DNA of 7,829 nucleotides from an uncultured Coriobacteriaceae bacterium. Lineage in GTDB: Bacteria > Actinomycetota > Coriobacteriia > Coriobacteriales > Atopobiaceae. The stretch spans positions 1 to 7,829 of the forward strand of contig CACXZL010000067.1 of assembly GCA_902772085.1 (NCBI GenBank). Direction: 5' to 3'. Under the pieces are notes generated by a model. It searched no databases. It was not told the origin of the DNA and saw only the letters and a program-made list of their open reading frames with translations. Shown here piece after piece: positions 1 through 6,280 of this stretch. Position 1 is the stretch's first letter; every line of letters starts with the position of its first letter. The position numbers and the translations under genes are program-made.

Positions 1-2072
1 CCTACACCCTCGAGGAGGTCGTGGCGCGCGACTACCTCACCGACCATCGTCCCGACGCCATACTCAACATCGTGGATGGCACCAACCTCGAGCGCAACCT
101 CTACCTCACCACGCAGCTCGTCGAGCTCGGCATTCCCGTGCTCGTAGCCGTAAACATGATGGACCTTGTGGAAAAGAACGGCGACAAGGTCGATCTCGTG
201 GAGCTTGCCAAGGCGCTCGACTGCAAGGTGGTCACCATCTCAGCGCTGCGCGGCACGGGCATCAAGGAGGCAGCTGAGGAGGCAGTCGCGCTGGCCCGTT
301 CGGGCATCAAGCCCATCCCGCAGCATCGCTTCGAGGGTTGCGTGGAGCATGCGTTTGCCCATATCGAGGAGGTCACGGTCCACGACCTGCCCGAGGAGCA
401 GCACCGCTGGTATGCCATCAAGCTCTTCGAACGTGACGAGAAGGTGCAGCAGAAGCTGGGCCTCTCTGAGGAGACCATCGCCCATATCGAGAAGGACATC
501 GAGGCATGCGAGAACGAGATGGACGACGACGCCGAGTCCATCATCACGTCTCAGCGCTACGACTACATCACCTCCATTATCGACAGCTGCCTGCGTCGGG
601 CGCACAAAGGCGAGCTCACCACCTCCGACAAGATCGACAAGATCGTGACGAACCGCATCCTCGCCCTGCCAATCTTTGCCGTCATCATGTTTGGCGTGTA
701 TTGGATCGCGATGGGTCCGCTTGGCACTTTCATCACCGACTGGACCAACGACGTCTTTGGCGGCGAGGTGCTCGTGGCAGGATCGCGCGAGCTTCTTGAG
801 AGTTGGGGTGCCTCCAGCTGGCTCGTTGGCCTCGTTTCCGACGGTATCGTCGCGGGCGTAAGCGCGGTGCTCGGCTTCGTGCCACAGCTGCTGCTCTTGT
901 TCCTCATGCTGGCGATTCTGGAGGACTGCGGCTATATGGCGCGCATCGCCTTCATCATGGACCGCATCTTCCGCCGCTTCGGTCTCTCCGGCAAGTCGTT
1001 CATCCCGATGCTCGTGGGCACGGGCTGCGGCGTGCCGGCCGTCATGGCGTCGCGCACCATCGAAAACGAGCGCGACCGCCGTATGACCATCACTACCACC
1101 TGCTTCATCCCCTGCGGGGCAAAGATGCCCATCATCGGCCTCATCGCCGGCGCGCTCTTTGGTGAGGCGGCGTGGGTCTCCACCTCGGCATACTTCATCG
1201 GCGTGGCGGCCATCATCATCTCCGGTGTCATGCTGAAGAAGACCAAGATGTTTGCCGGAGACCCTGCCCCCTTCGTCATGGAGCTGCCTGCCTATCACAT
1301 GCCTACCGCGGGCAACGTCCTGCGCAGCATGTGGGAGCGCGGCTGGTCGTTCATCAAGAAGGCCGGTACGGTGATTCTGCTTTCCTCCATCATCATCTGG
1401 GGCCTCGCAAACTTCGGCAGCGTAAACGGCCGCTTCGGTATGGTGGGTGACCTGTACGAGGACGAGACGCTCGTGACCGAGGAATACATCCAGTCCGTTG
1501 CGGCTCGCAGGGGCGTGACTCCCGAAGAGGTCAACCCCATGGACGACTCCATCCTTGCGGGCATCGGCAGCACCATCTGCCCGGTCTTTGCCCCGCTCGG
1601 GTTTGGCAGCTGGAAGCCCGCCGTGGCCACCGTCACCGGTCTTGTGGCAAAGGAAGAGGTCGTCGGTACCTTCGGTGTGCTGTACAACGTCGACACCGAG
1701 GACGAGGAGTGGGACGACGAGGGCTCGCTTATCTGGGAGAACGTGCGTGCCGACTTCGAATCCTTCTCAAACGGTCACGGTAAGCTCGCTGCATATGCCT
1801 TCATGATTTTCAACCTGCTCTGCGCGCCGTGCTTCGCGGCCATGGGTGCCATCAAGCGCGAGATGAACAATGGCAAATGGACGTTGTTTGCCATTGGCTA
1901 CATGTGCTTGTTTGCCTACTGCACGGGCATGGCGGTGTATCAGATCGGTCTTATGGTGGCTGGCGCCGTGAACCCGATCGGCCTGGCGGCTGCAGTCGCC
2001 GTGGTCGGCTTCGCATGCTACATGCTCTTTATAAAGAAGTACCAGGAGGCAGACCGTCTGACGATGGAATAA
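1..2072 (+). CDS. feoB: Ferrous iron transporter FeoB, 5'-truncated by window edge
   Basis: FeoB is an inner-membrane Fe(II) transporter whose cytosolic G domain is coupled to a polytopic core. The reading frame is open from base 3 and starts outside the window. The missing part holds the P-loop (G1), G2 and the DxPG (G3) motif. The visible part begins just after G3 (YTLEEVVARDYL), followed by the family signature NLERNLYLTTQL, the G4 motif NMMD (base 153) and a G5-like SALRGTG (about base 240). A helical GDP-dissociation-inhibitor-like segment follows to about base 640. The membrane core then shows the first gate motif GCGVPAVMASRTIE (base 1023), CFIPCGAKMP (base 1101), the second gate region PLGFGSW...GLVAKEEVVGT (about 1590-1665) and a CAPC motif (base 1821) in a late helix. 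A GTG at base 21 is only an internal codon. feoA is probably upstream but is not visible. The two small metal-binding genes downstream support the assignment. Confidence 0.97.
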   Translation, partial: YTLEEVVARDYLTDHRPDAILNIVDGTNLERNLYLTTQLVELGIPVLVAVNMMDLVEKNGDKVDLVELAKALDCKVVTISALRGTGIKEAAEEAVALARSGIKPIPQHRFEGCVEHAFAHIEEVTVHDLPEEQHRWYAIKLFERDEKVQQKLGLSEETIAHIEKDIEACENEMDDDAESIITSQRYDYITSIIDSCLRRAHKGELTTSDKIDKIVTNRILALPIFAVIMFGVYWIAMGPLGTFITDWTNDVFGGEVLVAGSRELLESWGASSWLVGLVSDGIVAGVSAVLGFVPQLLLLFLMLAILEDCGYMARIAFIMDRIFRRFGLSGKSFIPMLVGTGCGVPAVMASRTIENERDRRMTITTTCFIPCGAKMPIIGLIAGALFGEAAWVSTSAYFIGVAAIIISGVMLKKTKMFAGDPAPFVMELPAYHMPTAGNVLRSMWERGWSFIKKAGTVILLSSIIIWGLANFGSVNGRFGMVGDLYEDETLVTEEYIQSVAARRGVTPEEVNPMDDSILAGIGSTICPVFAPLGFGSWKPAVATVTGLVAKEEVVGTFGVLYNVDTEDEEWDDEGSLIWENVRADFESFSNGHGKLAAYAFMIFNLLCAPCFAAMGAIKREMNNGKWTLFAIGYMCLFAYCTGMAVYQIGLMVAGAVNPIGLAAAVAVVGFACYMLFIKKYQEADRLTME

Positions 2073-2096
2073 GGTTCGAATCTTATGTGGTGACGT

Positions 2097-2129
2097 GCCG
2101 AAGGGGATGCCACGTGCGTCCCCTTCGGC
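2097..2129 (+). other. Perfect 11-bp hairpin in the feoB 3' spacer
   Basis: Arm GCCGAAGGGGA (2097-2107) is exactly complementary to TCCCCTTCGGC (2119-2129), with an 11-nt loop. It lies 24 nt after the feoB stop and about 50 nt before the next start codon. It is not followed by a T-run, so a standard intrinsic terminator is unlikely. It may be a partial terminator or an mRNA-stabilising or processing hairpin that sets the ratio of feoB to the two small genes. The structure is seen directly; its role is inferred. Confidence 0.6.
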
Positions 2130-2180
2130 TTACCAACAAGGGCTTCGGTCCTTCGTTTGGCGAGGAAAGCGGGGCAGGTT

Positions 2181-2393
2181 ATGGCAGACATACTCATCAT
2201 TGCAATCTTGGCGTGTGTGGTTGCGCTCATCGTACGTGGCATGGTGCGTGGAAGCATCAAGACTTGCGATGGGGGCTGTGGAGGCGCGTGTGGGTCATGC
2301 GGGCACCATTGCTCAGCTCCCCGTCTAGAGCTGAGCGCCGAGCAGGTCGAGCAACTAGAGGTACTGCGACAGAGAAACGAGGTAAAGGCATGA
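2181..2393 (+). CDS. FeoB-associated Cys-rich membrane protein
   Basis: This is a 70-residue protein with one hydrophobic helix (about residues 4-22), a short basic stretch (R19, R23, K27) and a Cys-rich cluster at C29, C33, C37, C40 and C44, with H42 and H43 inside the cluster. C12 lies within the membrane helix. The C-terminal 25 residues are polar and probably helical. This layout and the position directly after feoB match the FeoB-associated Cys-rich family, whose molecular function is not settled; binding iron at the cytosolic face of FeoB is a reasonable inference. I chose the ATG at 2181 rather than the in-frame TTG at 2157 because family members begin almost directly with the helix. 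The ribosome site is weak (GGGG at 2171-2174). The stop overlaps the next start as ATGA, indicating translational coupling. Confidence 0.87.
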   Translation: MADILIIAILACVVALIVRGMVRGSIKTCDGGCGGACGSCGHHCSAPRLELSAEQVEQLEVLRQRNEVKA

Positions 2394-2653
2394 TACAGAC
2401 GACGTTGGGCATAGAAGGTATGATGTGTGGCATGTGCGAGTCGCATGTAAACGACGCCATACGTAAGGCCTTCAACGTGCAAAGCGCAAAGAGCAATCGG
2501 CGCAAGAAGCAATGCGTGGTCGTCTCGGAGGAAGAGCTGGACCCTTCCAAGGTCTCGGCCGCAATCGAAGACATCGGCTATGAGCTGACGTCGATCTCCT
2601 CGGAGCCGTATCGGAAGCGTGGCATCTTCGGCTTTGGCCAACGTGGCAAGTAG
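2390..2653 (+). CDS. Small heavy-metal-associated (HMA) domain protein
   Basis: This 87-residue soluble protein has the HMA/CopZ-like metal-binding motif GMMCGMC near its N terminus; the paired cysteines are C13 and C16. The pattern that follows (ESHVNDAIRKAF, then a beta strand QCVVVSEE and a second helix SKVSAAIEDIGY) fits the beta-alpha-beta-beta-alpha-beta ferredoxin-like HMA fold. The tail is short and basic, with SEPYRKRGIFGFG. Similar proteins with the same GMMCGMCE motif and the same tail are familiar from feo loci of gut anaerobes. Classical HMA proteins carry Cu(I), but the feo context suggests a role in iron or general metal handling; substrate identity is inference. The start is fixed by the 4-base overlap with the preceding stop and by GAGG at 2379-2382. 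There is no clear terminator after it. Confidence 0.85.
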   Translation: MIQTTLGIEGMMCGMCESHVNDAIRKAFNVQSAKSNRRKKQCVVVSEEELDPSKVSAAIEDIGYELTSISSEPYRKRGIFGFGQRGK

Positions 2654-2784
2654 GACGTGACGAGCACGACCACGGCAAGACGTTTCTGAGAGACTCCATC
2701 GACCAGGCGATGTGCCGTGCGCAGTTTCGCGGCGTGGTGAGGACCGTGCGCGGCGCACGCCAGTCGATGGGGTGTGAACAGTAA
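2653..2784 (+). other. Coding-like open stretch without a start codon, possible gene remnant
   Basis: In the frame with codons beginning at 2653, the DNA is open for about 43 codons to TAA at 2782-2784 and reads GRDEHDHGKTFLRDS and onward. By my count about 80 percent of third positions are G or C, and second positions are clearly lower, which resembles real genes here. There is no credible start: the only ATGs are near the end, and upstream the frame runs through the HMA gene. I do not recognise the peptide. It could be a decayed gene fragment or chance. Confidence 0.2.
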
Positions 2785-2844
2785 CGTCAGGTCGCAGGTC
2801 GTGTATTGGTTCCAGACGGGCGCTACGGAGTCAGTAGCAAAGTG

Positions 2845-2853
2845 TGATATGAT
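2845..2853 (+). promoter_or_regulatory. Extended -10 promoter for glgX
   Basis: TGATATGAT at 2845-2853 is an extended -10 element (TGn followed by TATGAT, 5 of 6 to consensus). It lies in a locally AT-rich patch in front of glgX. No good TTGACA-like -35 sits 17 bp upstream, which an extended -10 can tolerate. A start site near 2860 would give a leader of about 30 nt containing the ribosome site. Confidence 0.5.
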
Positions 2854-2888
2854 TCGGAAAATATACGAAAAAGCCGAGGAGCGACGTC

Positions 2889-4955
2889 ATGCGAGCTATG
2901 GACAACTATCCCACGCACGAACTGGGGCCAATCAAGTACCGTTGTGGGCATACGAGTCCTTTTGGGGCAACCATCCTCTACGATGACGTGGTCAACTTCT
3001 CGGTTTTCTCGAGGAACGCCACGGCGTGCGAGCTGCTTCTCTACCATCAGGGAGAGCGCGATCCCTTCGTCGTAATCCCCCTCTCGGACGAGTTCAAAAT
3101 CGGTGACGTCTTCTCGGTCATTGTCTATGGCTTCGATTACGAGGAGATGGAGTACGCCTATAGGATGGATGGTCCCTACGATCCCCAAAACGGCTATCTC
3201 TTCGACAAGACCAAGGTGCTTCTTGACCCTTATGCAAAGATGATATCCGGACGAGAGATTTGGGGTGAACCTGGCGAAAAGCGGCAGCGCTGCAAGGTCA
3301 TTCCCGAGGACTTCAACTGGGAGGGCGACAAGCCCTTGGAGATTCCCCTGAGCGACTTGGTGATCTACGAGGCCCATGTGAGGGGATTCACGATGGGCGA
3401 GTCGAGCGACATGAAGTACAAGGGCACCTTTGCGGGCCTGCTCAACAAGATCGACTATCTGAAGGAGCTTGGCGTGAACTGCGTCGAGCTCTTGCCGATC
3501 TTTGAATTCAACGAGTTTGGCGACAGTCGTGTGGTGGACGGTACTACGCTCCTGAATTATTGGGGATACTCGACCGTGGGCTTCTTCGCGCCAAAGGCTG
3601 GCTATGCGGCTTCCTCACCCTATGGCGTCGCCGCAGAAGAGCTCAAGAATGTAGTTAAGCGCTTTCACGAGGCGGGCATAGAGATCATACTTGACGTCGT
3701 CTTCAATCACACGGCGGAGGGCAACGAGCACGGCAAGTACATCTCCTTCAGGGGCATAGACAACACGACCTACTACCTGCTGACCCCCGATGGGTTTTAT
3801 TTCAACTTCAGTGGTTGTGGCAACACGATGAACTGCAACAACGCGGTAGTGAGAAACTTCATCTTGGATTGTCTGCGTTACTGGGTGAGCGTCTACCACA
3901 TCGATGGTTTTCGCTTCGACCTCGCCTCCATCTTGTCCAGGGACGAAAATGGCGTACCAATGAGCAGCCCGCCGCTTCTGGAAGCCCTTGCGCACGATCC
4001 GGTGCTAGGGAAGACCGAGTTGATCGCCGAGGCGTGGGACGCTGGCGGCCTGTATCAGGTGGGCAGCTTCCCCGCGTGGGGTAGGTGGGCGGAGTGGAAC
4101 GGAAAGTATCGCGACTGCTTGCGCCGCTTTGTGAAGAGCTCGGCCGAGTGCGGTCCGGAGATGCTCTTGAGGCTGCAGGGGTCTCCCGACCTCTACGCAA
4201 ACAGAAGCGCGGAGGCAAGCATCAACTTTGTAACCTGTCACGACGGCTTTACGCTTGCCGACCTCGTGTCCTACAACGTAAAGCACAACAAAAGCAATGG
4301 CGAAGAAAACCGTGACGGCGCCAACGACAACAACAGCTGGAACTGCGGCGTCGAGGGCGCGACTACCAATAAATCCGTAAACGCCCTGCGCAGAAGGCAG
4401 ATCAAGAACGCCATGACCCTGCTCTTGCTCAGCCGTGGGGTGCCCATGATTCTGGCGGGAGACGAGTTCTGCAACTCGCAGCGCGGCAACAACAACGCCT
4501 ACTGCCAGGACTCGCCCATATCCTGGCTCGACTGGTCCGACCTCGAGCGCAACCATGACGTCTTCACATTCGTCAAGACGCTCATTGCCTTCCGCTCCGA
4601 GCATCCCGTGCTGCGTCGCAGGGACTTCTATACGGGCATGAACCGCAGCGGATATCCGGAGCTTTCCTTCCATGGTACAAAAGCTTGGAACCTCAACCAA
4701 TCCAAGCCGTTCCACACCTTTGGCTTCATGTTTGCCGAAACTAGGTCGGACCACGGTGCGCAGCGAGATTGCTTCATCTACTGCGGTGTAAACACCTACT
4801 GGAAAGAAAGAACCCTCGAGTTGCCGGTGATCCCCTCCAGCATGCAGTGGCACAGGGTGGTGTATACCGCGTCTGAGGTGCTTGCGGACAGCGTGGTGCG
4901 GCGAGGAAGCATTGATTTGGATCCTCGCAGCATCATGGTGCTGATCGCACGATGA
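2889..4955 (+). CDS. glgX: Glycogen debranching enzyme GlgX (GH13 isoamylase type)
   Basis: This 688-residue cytosolic enzyme is predicted to hydrolyse alpha-1,6 branches in phosphorylase-trimmed glycogen. An N-terminal CBM48-like beta domain (about residues 15-110, including YRMDGPYDPQNGYLFD) precedes a GH13 barrel. The conserved GH13 regions are visible: region I DVVFNHT (269-275), region II GFRFDLAS with nucleophile D344, region III LIAEAWD with acid/base E381, and region IV TCHDGF with H451 and D452. The segment GDEFCNSQRGNNNAY (524-538) is characteristic of GlgX/TreX-type isoamylases. Length is close to the family norm (E. coli GlgX is about 657). The start at 2889 is set by GAGGAG at 2876-2881 with a 7-nt gap; an ATG three codons later is less well spaced. 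It has its own probable promoter and no glycogen genes beside it. A TreX-like specificity cannot be excluded. Confidence 0.95.
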   Translation: MRAMDNYPTHELGPIKYRCGHTSPFGATILYDDVVNFSVFSRNATACELLLYHQGERDPFVVIPLSDEFKIGDVFSVIVYGFDYEEMEYAYRMDGPYDPQNGYLFDKTKVLLDPYAKMISGREIWGEPGEKRQRCKVIPEDFNWEGDKPLEIPLSDLVIYEAHVRGFTMGESSDMKYKGTFAGLLNKIDYLKELGVNCVELLPIFEFNEFGDSRVVDGTTLLNYWGYSTVGFFAPKAGYAASSPYGVAAEELKNVVKRFHEAGIEIILDVVFNHTAEGNEHGKYISFRGIDNTTYYLLTPDGFYFNFSGCGNTMNCNNAVVRNFILDCLRYWVSVYHIDGFRFDLASILSRDENGVPMSSPPLLEALAHDPVLGKTELIAEAWDAGGLYQVGSFPAWGRWAEWNGKYRDCLRRFVKSSAECGPEMLLRLQGSPDLYANRSAEASINFVTCHDGFTLADLVSYNVKHNKSNGEENRDGANDNNSWNCGVEGATTNKSVNALRRRQIKNAMTLLLLSRGVPMILAGDEFCNSQRGNNNAYCQDSPISWLDWSDLERNHDVFTFVKTLIAFRSEHPVLRRRDFYTGMNRSGYPELSFHGTKAWNLNQSKPFHTFGFMFAETRSDHGAQRDCFIYCGVNTYWKERTLELPVIPSSMQWHRVVYTASEVLADSVVRRGSIDLDPRSIMVLIAR

Positions 4956-4957
4956 CG

Positions 4958-5017
4958 GTACGATCGTTGCAAGGATAAAACAAGGCCGCTCCATGGAAAC
5001 GGCAGCGGTTGTCGTAC
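4958..5017 (+). other. Weak nested hairpins after glgX
   Basis: Just after the glgX stop, GTACGA (4958-4963) can pair with TCGTAC (5012-5017), enclosing GCCGCT/AGCGGT (about 4985-4990 with 5004-5009, one G-U pair). There is no T-run. This may contribute to 3'-end formation of the glgX transcript, but the stems are short. Confidence 0.25.
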
Positions 5018-5028
5018 TGCCAGCCTTG

Positions 5029-5155
5029 CCCCGAAAGGAGCGTCAAACCCGCGAGGCGCCGTGGAAAGCAGCGGCGCGCAGTTCCGCGGGAACGAGGACT
5101 GTGTGAGCGCGGCGCTTGTCCCTGGCGCCGAAAGGGCTTGGCGCTCCTTTCGGGG
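5029..5155. repeat. Long imperfect inverted repeat (about 127 nt) between convergent genes
   Basis: CCCCGAAAGGAGCG (5029-5042) is perfectly complementary to CGCTCCTTTCGGGG (5142-5155). Pairing continues inward: 5043-5050 with 5134-5141 (one G-U, one mismatch); GGCGCC (5055-5060) with GGCGCC (5124-5129) after a symmetric 4x4 internal loop; and AGCGGCGCGC (5070-5079) with GCGCGGCGCT (5107-5116) with one mismatch. A terminal hairpin GTTCC-gcg-GGAAC spans 5081-5093. It sits between glgX (+) and the DUF1287 gene (-), so it could act as a two-way transcription barrier, although neither side has a T-run. A MITE-like insertion is an alternative, but I see no clear target-site duplication. The structure is plain from the sequence; its function is not. 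Confidence 0.75.
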
Positions 5156-5212
5156 GCTGTCACCGAGCGGGGACATCGGGCTGGTTTGGAATGATCACGC
5201 GTCTTATCAGGA

Positions 5213-5878
5213 CTATCGCATGCGCCAATGACCGACGATGGGGCCAAGGCTGGTGGAGAGGGGAGAGCGAAACACGTCCTCCTCGTAGCTGACTTGCCAA
5301 GGACCCCAATGATGGATGACCAGCGTCTCGCCTTGGTCGTTGCGGTTGTCTGATACGACGCCTATGTGTTCGTTCCAGCACACGATGTCTCCGCCTTGCC
5401 ACTCCGCAAGGTCGTGTGGGTCGAGCGAGATGCTCTGCGCATGGCGGTCGAACCATATGCGCAGATTCCGTACGCGCCTGAAGTCGATATTGCGGTCGGG
5501 AGTTGCGATGTCGTAGGCGTCGGGATGCTCGCGAACGTCTGTGTCTACGAGTGTTTGCAAGTCGTATCCCGCGCCAGTGAGTGCCTGGTCCACCACGTCG
5601 GTGCATACCCCGCGTCCGTCGTCGGGTCTTCCTTCTTCATAATACGCGCTTTCGTAACGAGGACGCGTGGCCACGTATGCTTTGGCGGAAGTGAGGATGT
5701 CTGTCTGGTCGTCTACCCCATCGCCATCCTCGTCGTGCTGGCTCACGTACGTCTCGATGCCAAACTCCGCTGCCGTGTGTGTCCCTGCCGGGATGAGCCA
5801 TGCACCCACAAGCACCATTGCACCCACGACAAACAAAACCCCCGCACCGACCAGCCCAATCCTCGTCGCCCTTTTCAC
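5213..5878 (-). CDS. Membrane-anchored DUF1287 protein
   Basis: This 221-residue protein has an N-terminal basic segment and one hydrophobic helix (about residues 8-30), so the rest is probably extracellular, either anchored or released. An acidic repeat-like loop DEDGDGVDD (49-57) resembles a calcium-binding DxDxDG loop. The DUF1287 core then follows: ESAYYEEGRPDDGRGVCTDV with C92, PDRNIDFRRVRNL (128-140), WQGGDIVCWNEHIGVVSD with H171 (160-177), VIHH (187-190) and the terminal GHWR. C92 and H171 are placed like the Cys/His pair of NlpC/P60- or CHAP-type enzymes, so cell-wall amide hydrolysis is possible, but the family's biochemical function is not established to my knowledge. The start codon is GTG (5878-5876) behind a strong GGGGGAG ribosome site (complement of 5882-5888). 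The gene is convergent with glgX and shows no functional link to its neighbours. Confidence 0.9.
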   Translation of the reverse strand: MKRATRIGLVGAGVLFVVGAMVLVGAWLIPAGTHTAAEFGIETYVSQHDEDGDGVDDQTDILTSAKAYVATRPRYESAYYEEGRPDDGRGVCTDVVDQALTGAGYDLQTLVDTDVREHPDAYDIATPDRNIDFRRVRNLRIWFDRHAQSISLDPHDLAEWQGGDIVCWNEHIGVVSDNRNDQGETLVIHHWGPWQVSYEEDVFRSPLSTSLGPIVGHWRMR

Positions 5879-5898
5879 CTACTCCCCCTCAATTGAAG

Positions 5899-5925
5899 CA
5901 GACAAGGGAACAGGTCGCTTGTCTG
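5899..5925 (-). promoter_or_regulatory. 8-bp inverted repeat upstream of the DUF1287 gene
   Basis: CAGACAAG (5899-5906) and CTTGTCTG (5918-5925) are perfect complements separated by 11 bp, just upstream of the ribosome site of the DUF1287 gene. It could be an operator or a leader hairpin. I found no convincing -35/-10 pair nearby, so its role is open. Confidence 0.35.
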
Positions 5926-5953
5926 GTCCCAGCAAAAGAAGCCCCCTACCTAG

Positions 5954-6025
5954 ATCGTTTCCGACGCCATCGCAGCCAAGCACGACGTGCTAGCCGACAA
6001 GTTCAAGAAGGAGCTCACCACAATA
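5954..6025 (+). pseudogene. Possible decayed coding fragment, perhaps an HsdS C-terminal tail
   Basis: From 5954, just after an in-frame TAG, 24 codons read IVSDAIAAKHDVLADKFKKE and then LTTI. By count 19 of 24 third positions are G or C, like real genes here. No start codon is available. A one-base frame change before 5960 would join it to APYLDRF, giving a YLDRF-x-DAIAAKH-like string. That resembles the helical C-terminal segment of type I restriction specificity (HsdS) subunits, which often have an LDxxDxxIAxxxxxLxxLKxxK pattern. The resemblance is from memory and is only an inference. The frame continues into the direct repeat that follows. Confidence 0.25.
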
Positions 6026-6154
6026 AGCCCGCCCGCCATTCTCCTCCAGCGACTTCGCGAAGCGGGGAGCGACCTTATTAAATCACGGGGTACTTGCTAC
6101 CGTTCGTGAGAACGAAGCCCGCCCGCCATTCTCTTCCTGCGACTTCGCGAAGCG
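6025..6154. repeat. 40-bp direct repeat, two copies 90 bp apart
   Basis: Bases 6025-6064 and 6115-6154 match at 38 of 40 positions. Each contains the 10-bp palindrome CTTCGCGAAG. Similarity extends weakly beyond the right edge (GACC plus a TTAAAT-like run), suggesting a degenerate tandem unit of about 90 bp. Between the copies is a small hairpin CGTTC-gtga-GAACG. On the - strand the sequence around copy 1 reads CGCTCC-N11-AGTCGC, and a related CGCTCC-N10-AGTCGC motif occurs in the loop of the hairpin at 6196-6258. Several frames on both strands stay open through this region, which is expected of GC-rich repeats and is not evidence of a gene. Confidence 0.7.
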
Positions 6155-6195
6155 TGACCAATTTAATGCGCCGTTCTTGGAGCGCCCTAACCAAG

Positions 6196-6258
6196 CCGCC
6201 CCGTATTTCTTGTAACGCGACTCACGTAGTGCGGAGCGTGTAAAGAAATACGGGGCGG
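6196..6258 (-). terminator. Large hairpin at the gpmA 3' end, probable terminator
   Basis: CCGCCCCGTATTTCTT (6196-6211) pairs perfectly over 16 bp with 6243-6258. A symmetric 3x3 internal loop, ACGC/GCGT (6215-6218 with 6236-6239) and an apical CAC-gta-GTG (6223-6231) complete it. An outer CCTAAC/GTTAGG pair (6186-6191 with 6270-6275) may extend it. It starts 22 nt after the gpmA stop on the - strand. There is no T-run downstream, so it may be a non-canonical terminator or a 3'-end stabiliser. Confidence 0.6.
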
Positions 6259-6280
6259 AAGATTCCTTAGTTAGGAGAGA

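Noticed and set aside
240..1298. Long antisense open frame opposite feoB
   Set aside because: It is a shadow of the GC-biased feoB codons, with a low-complexity His/Arg/Asp-rich translation and no motif. The same holds for the antisense frames over glgX (4005-4994) and the + strand frame over gpmA (6353-7066).
2070..2085. tRNA T-arm (GGTTCGAATC) or attachment site at the feoB stop codon
   Set aside because: The T-loop-like string is there, but no anticodon arm, D arm or matching acceptor stem surrounds it, it overlaps the end of feoB, and no integrase is nearby.
2157..2180. TTG start at 2157 for the FeoB-associated protein
   Set aside because: It adds eight residues (MARKAGQV) before the family-typical N terminus and has no better ribosome site than the ATG at 2181.
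5009..5194. Small + strand gene after glgX
   Set aside because: It lies inside the long inverted repeat, its peptide is an Arg-rich product of the stem arms, and it has no ribosome site.
5800..6081. 93-codon + strand frame across the DUF1287 start and spacer
   Set aside because: The first part is antisense to the DUF1287 gene and the rest is low-complexity. Only the short stretch in another frame (from 5954) has gene-like codon bias.
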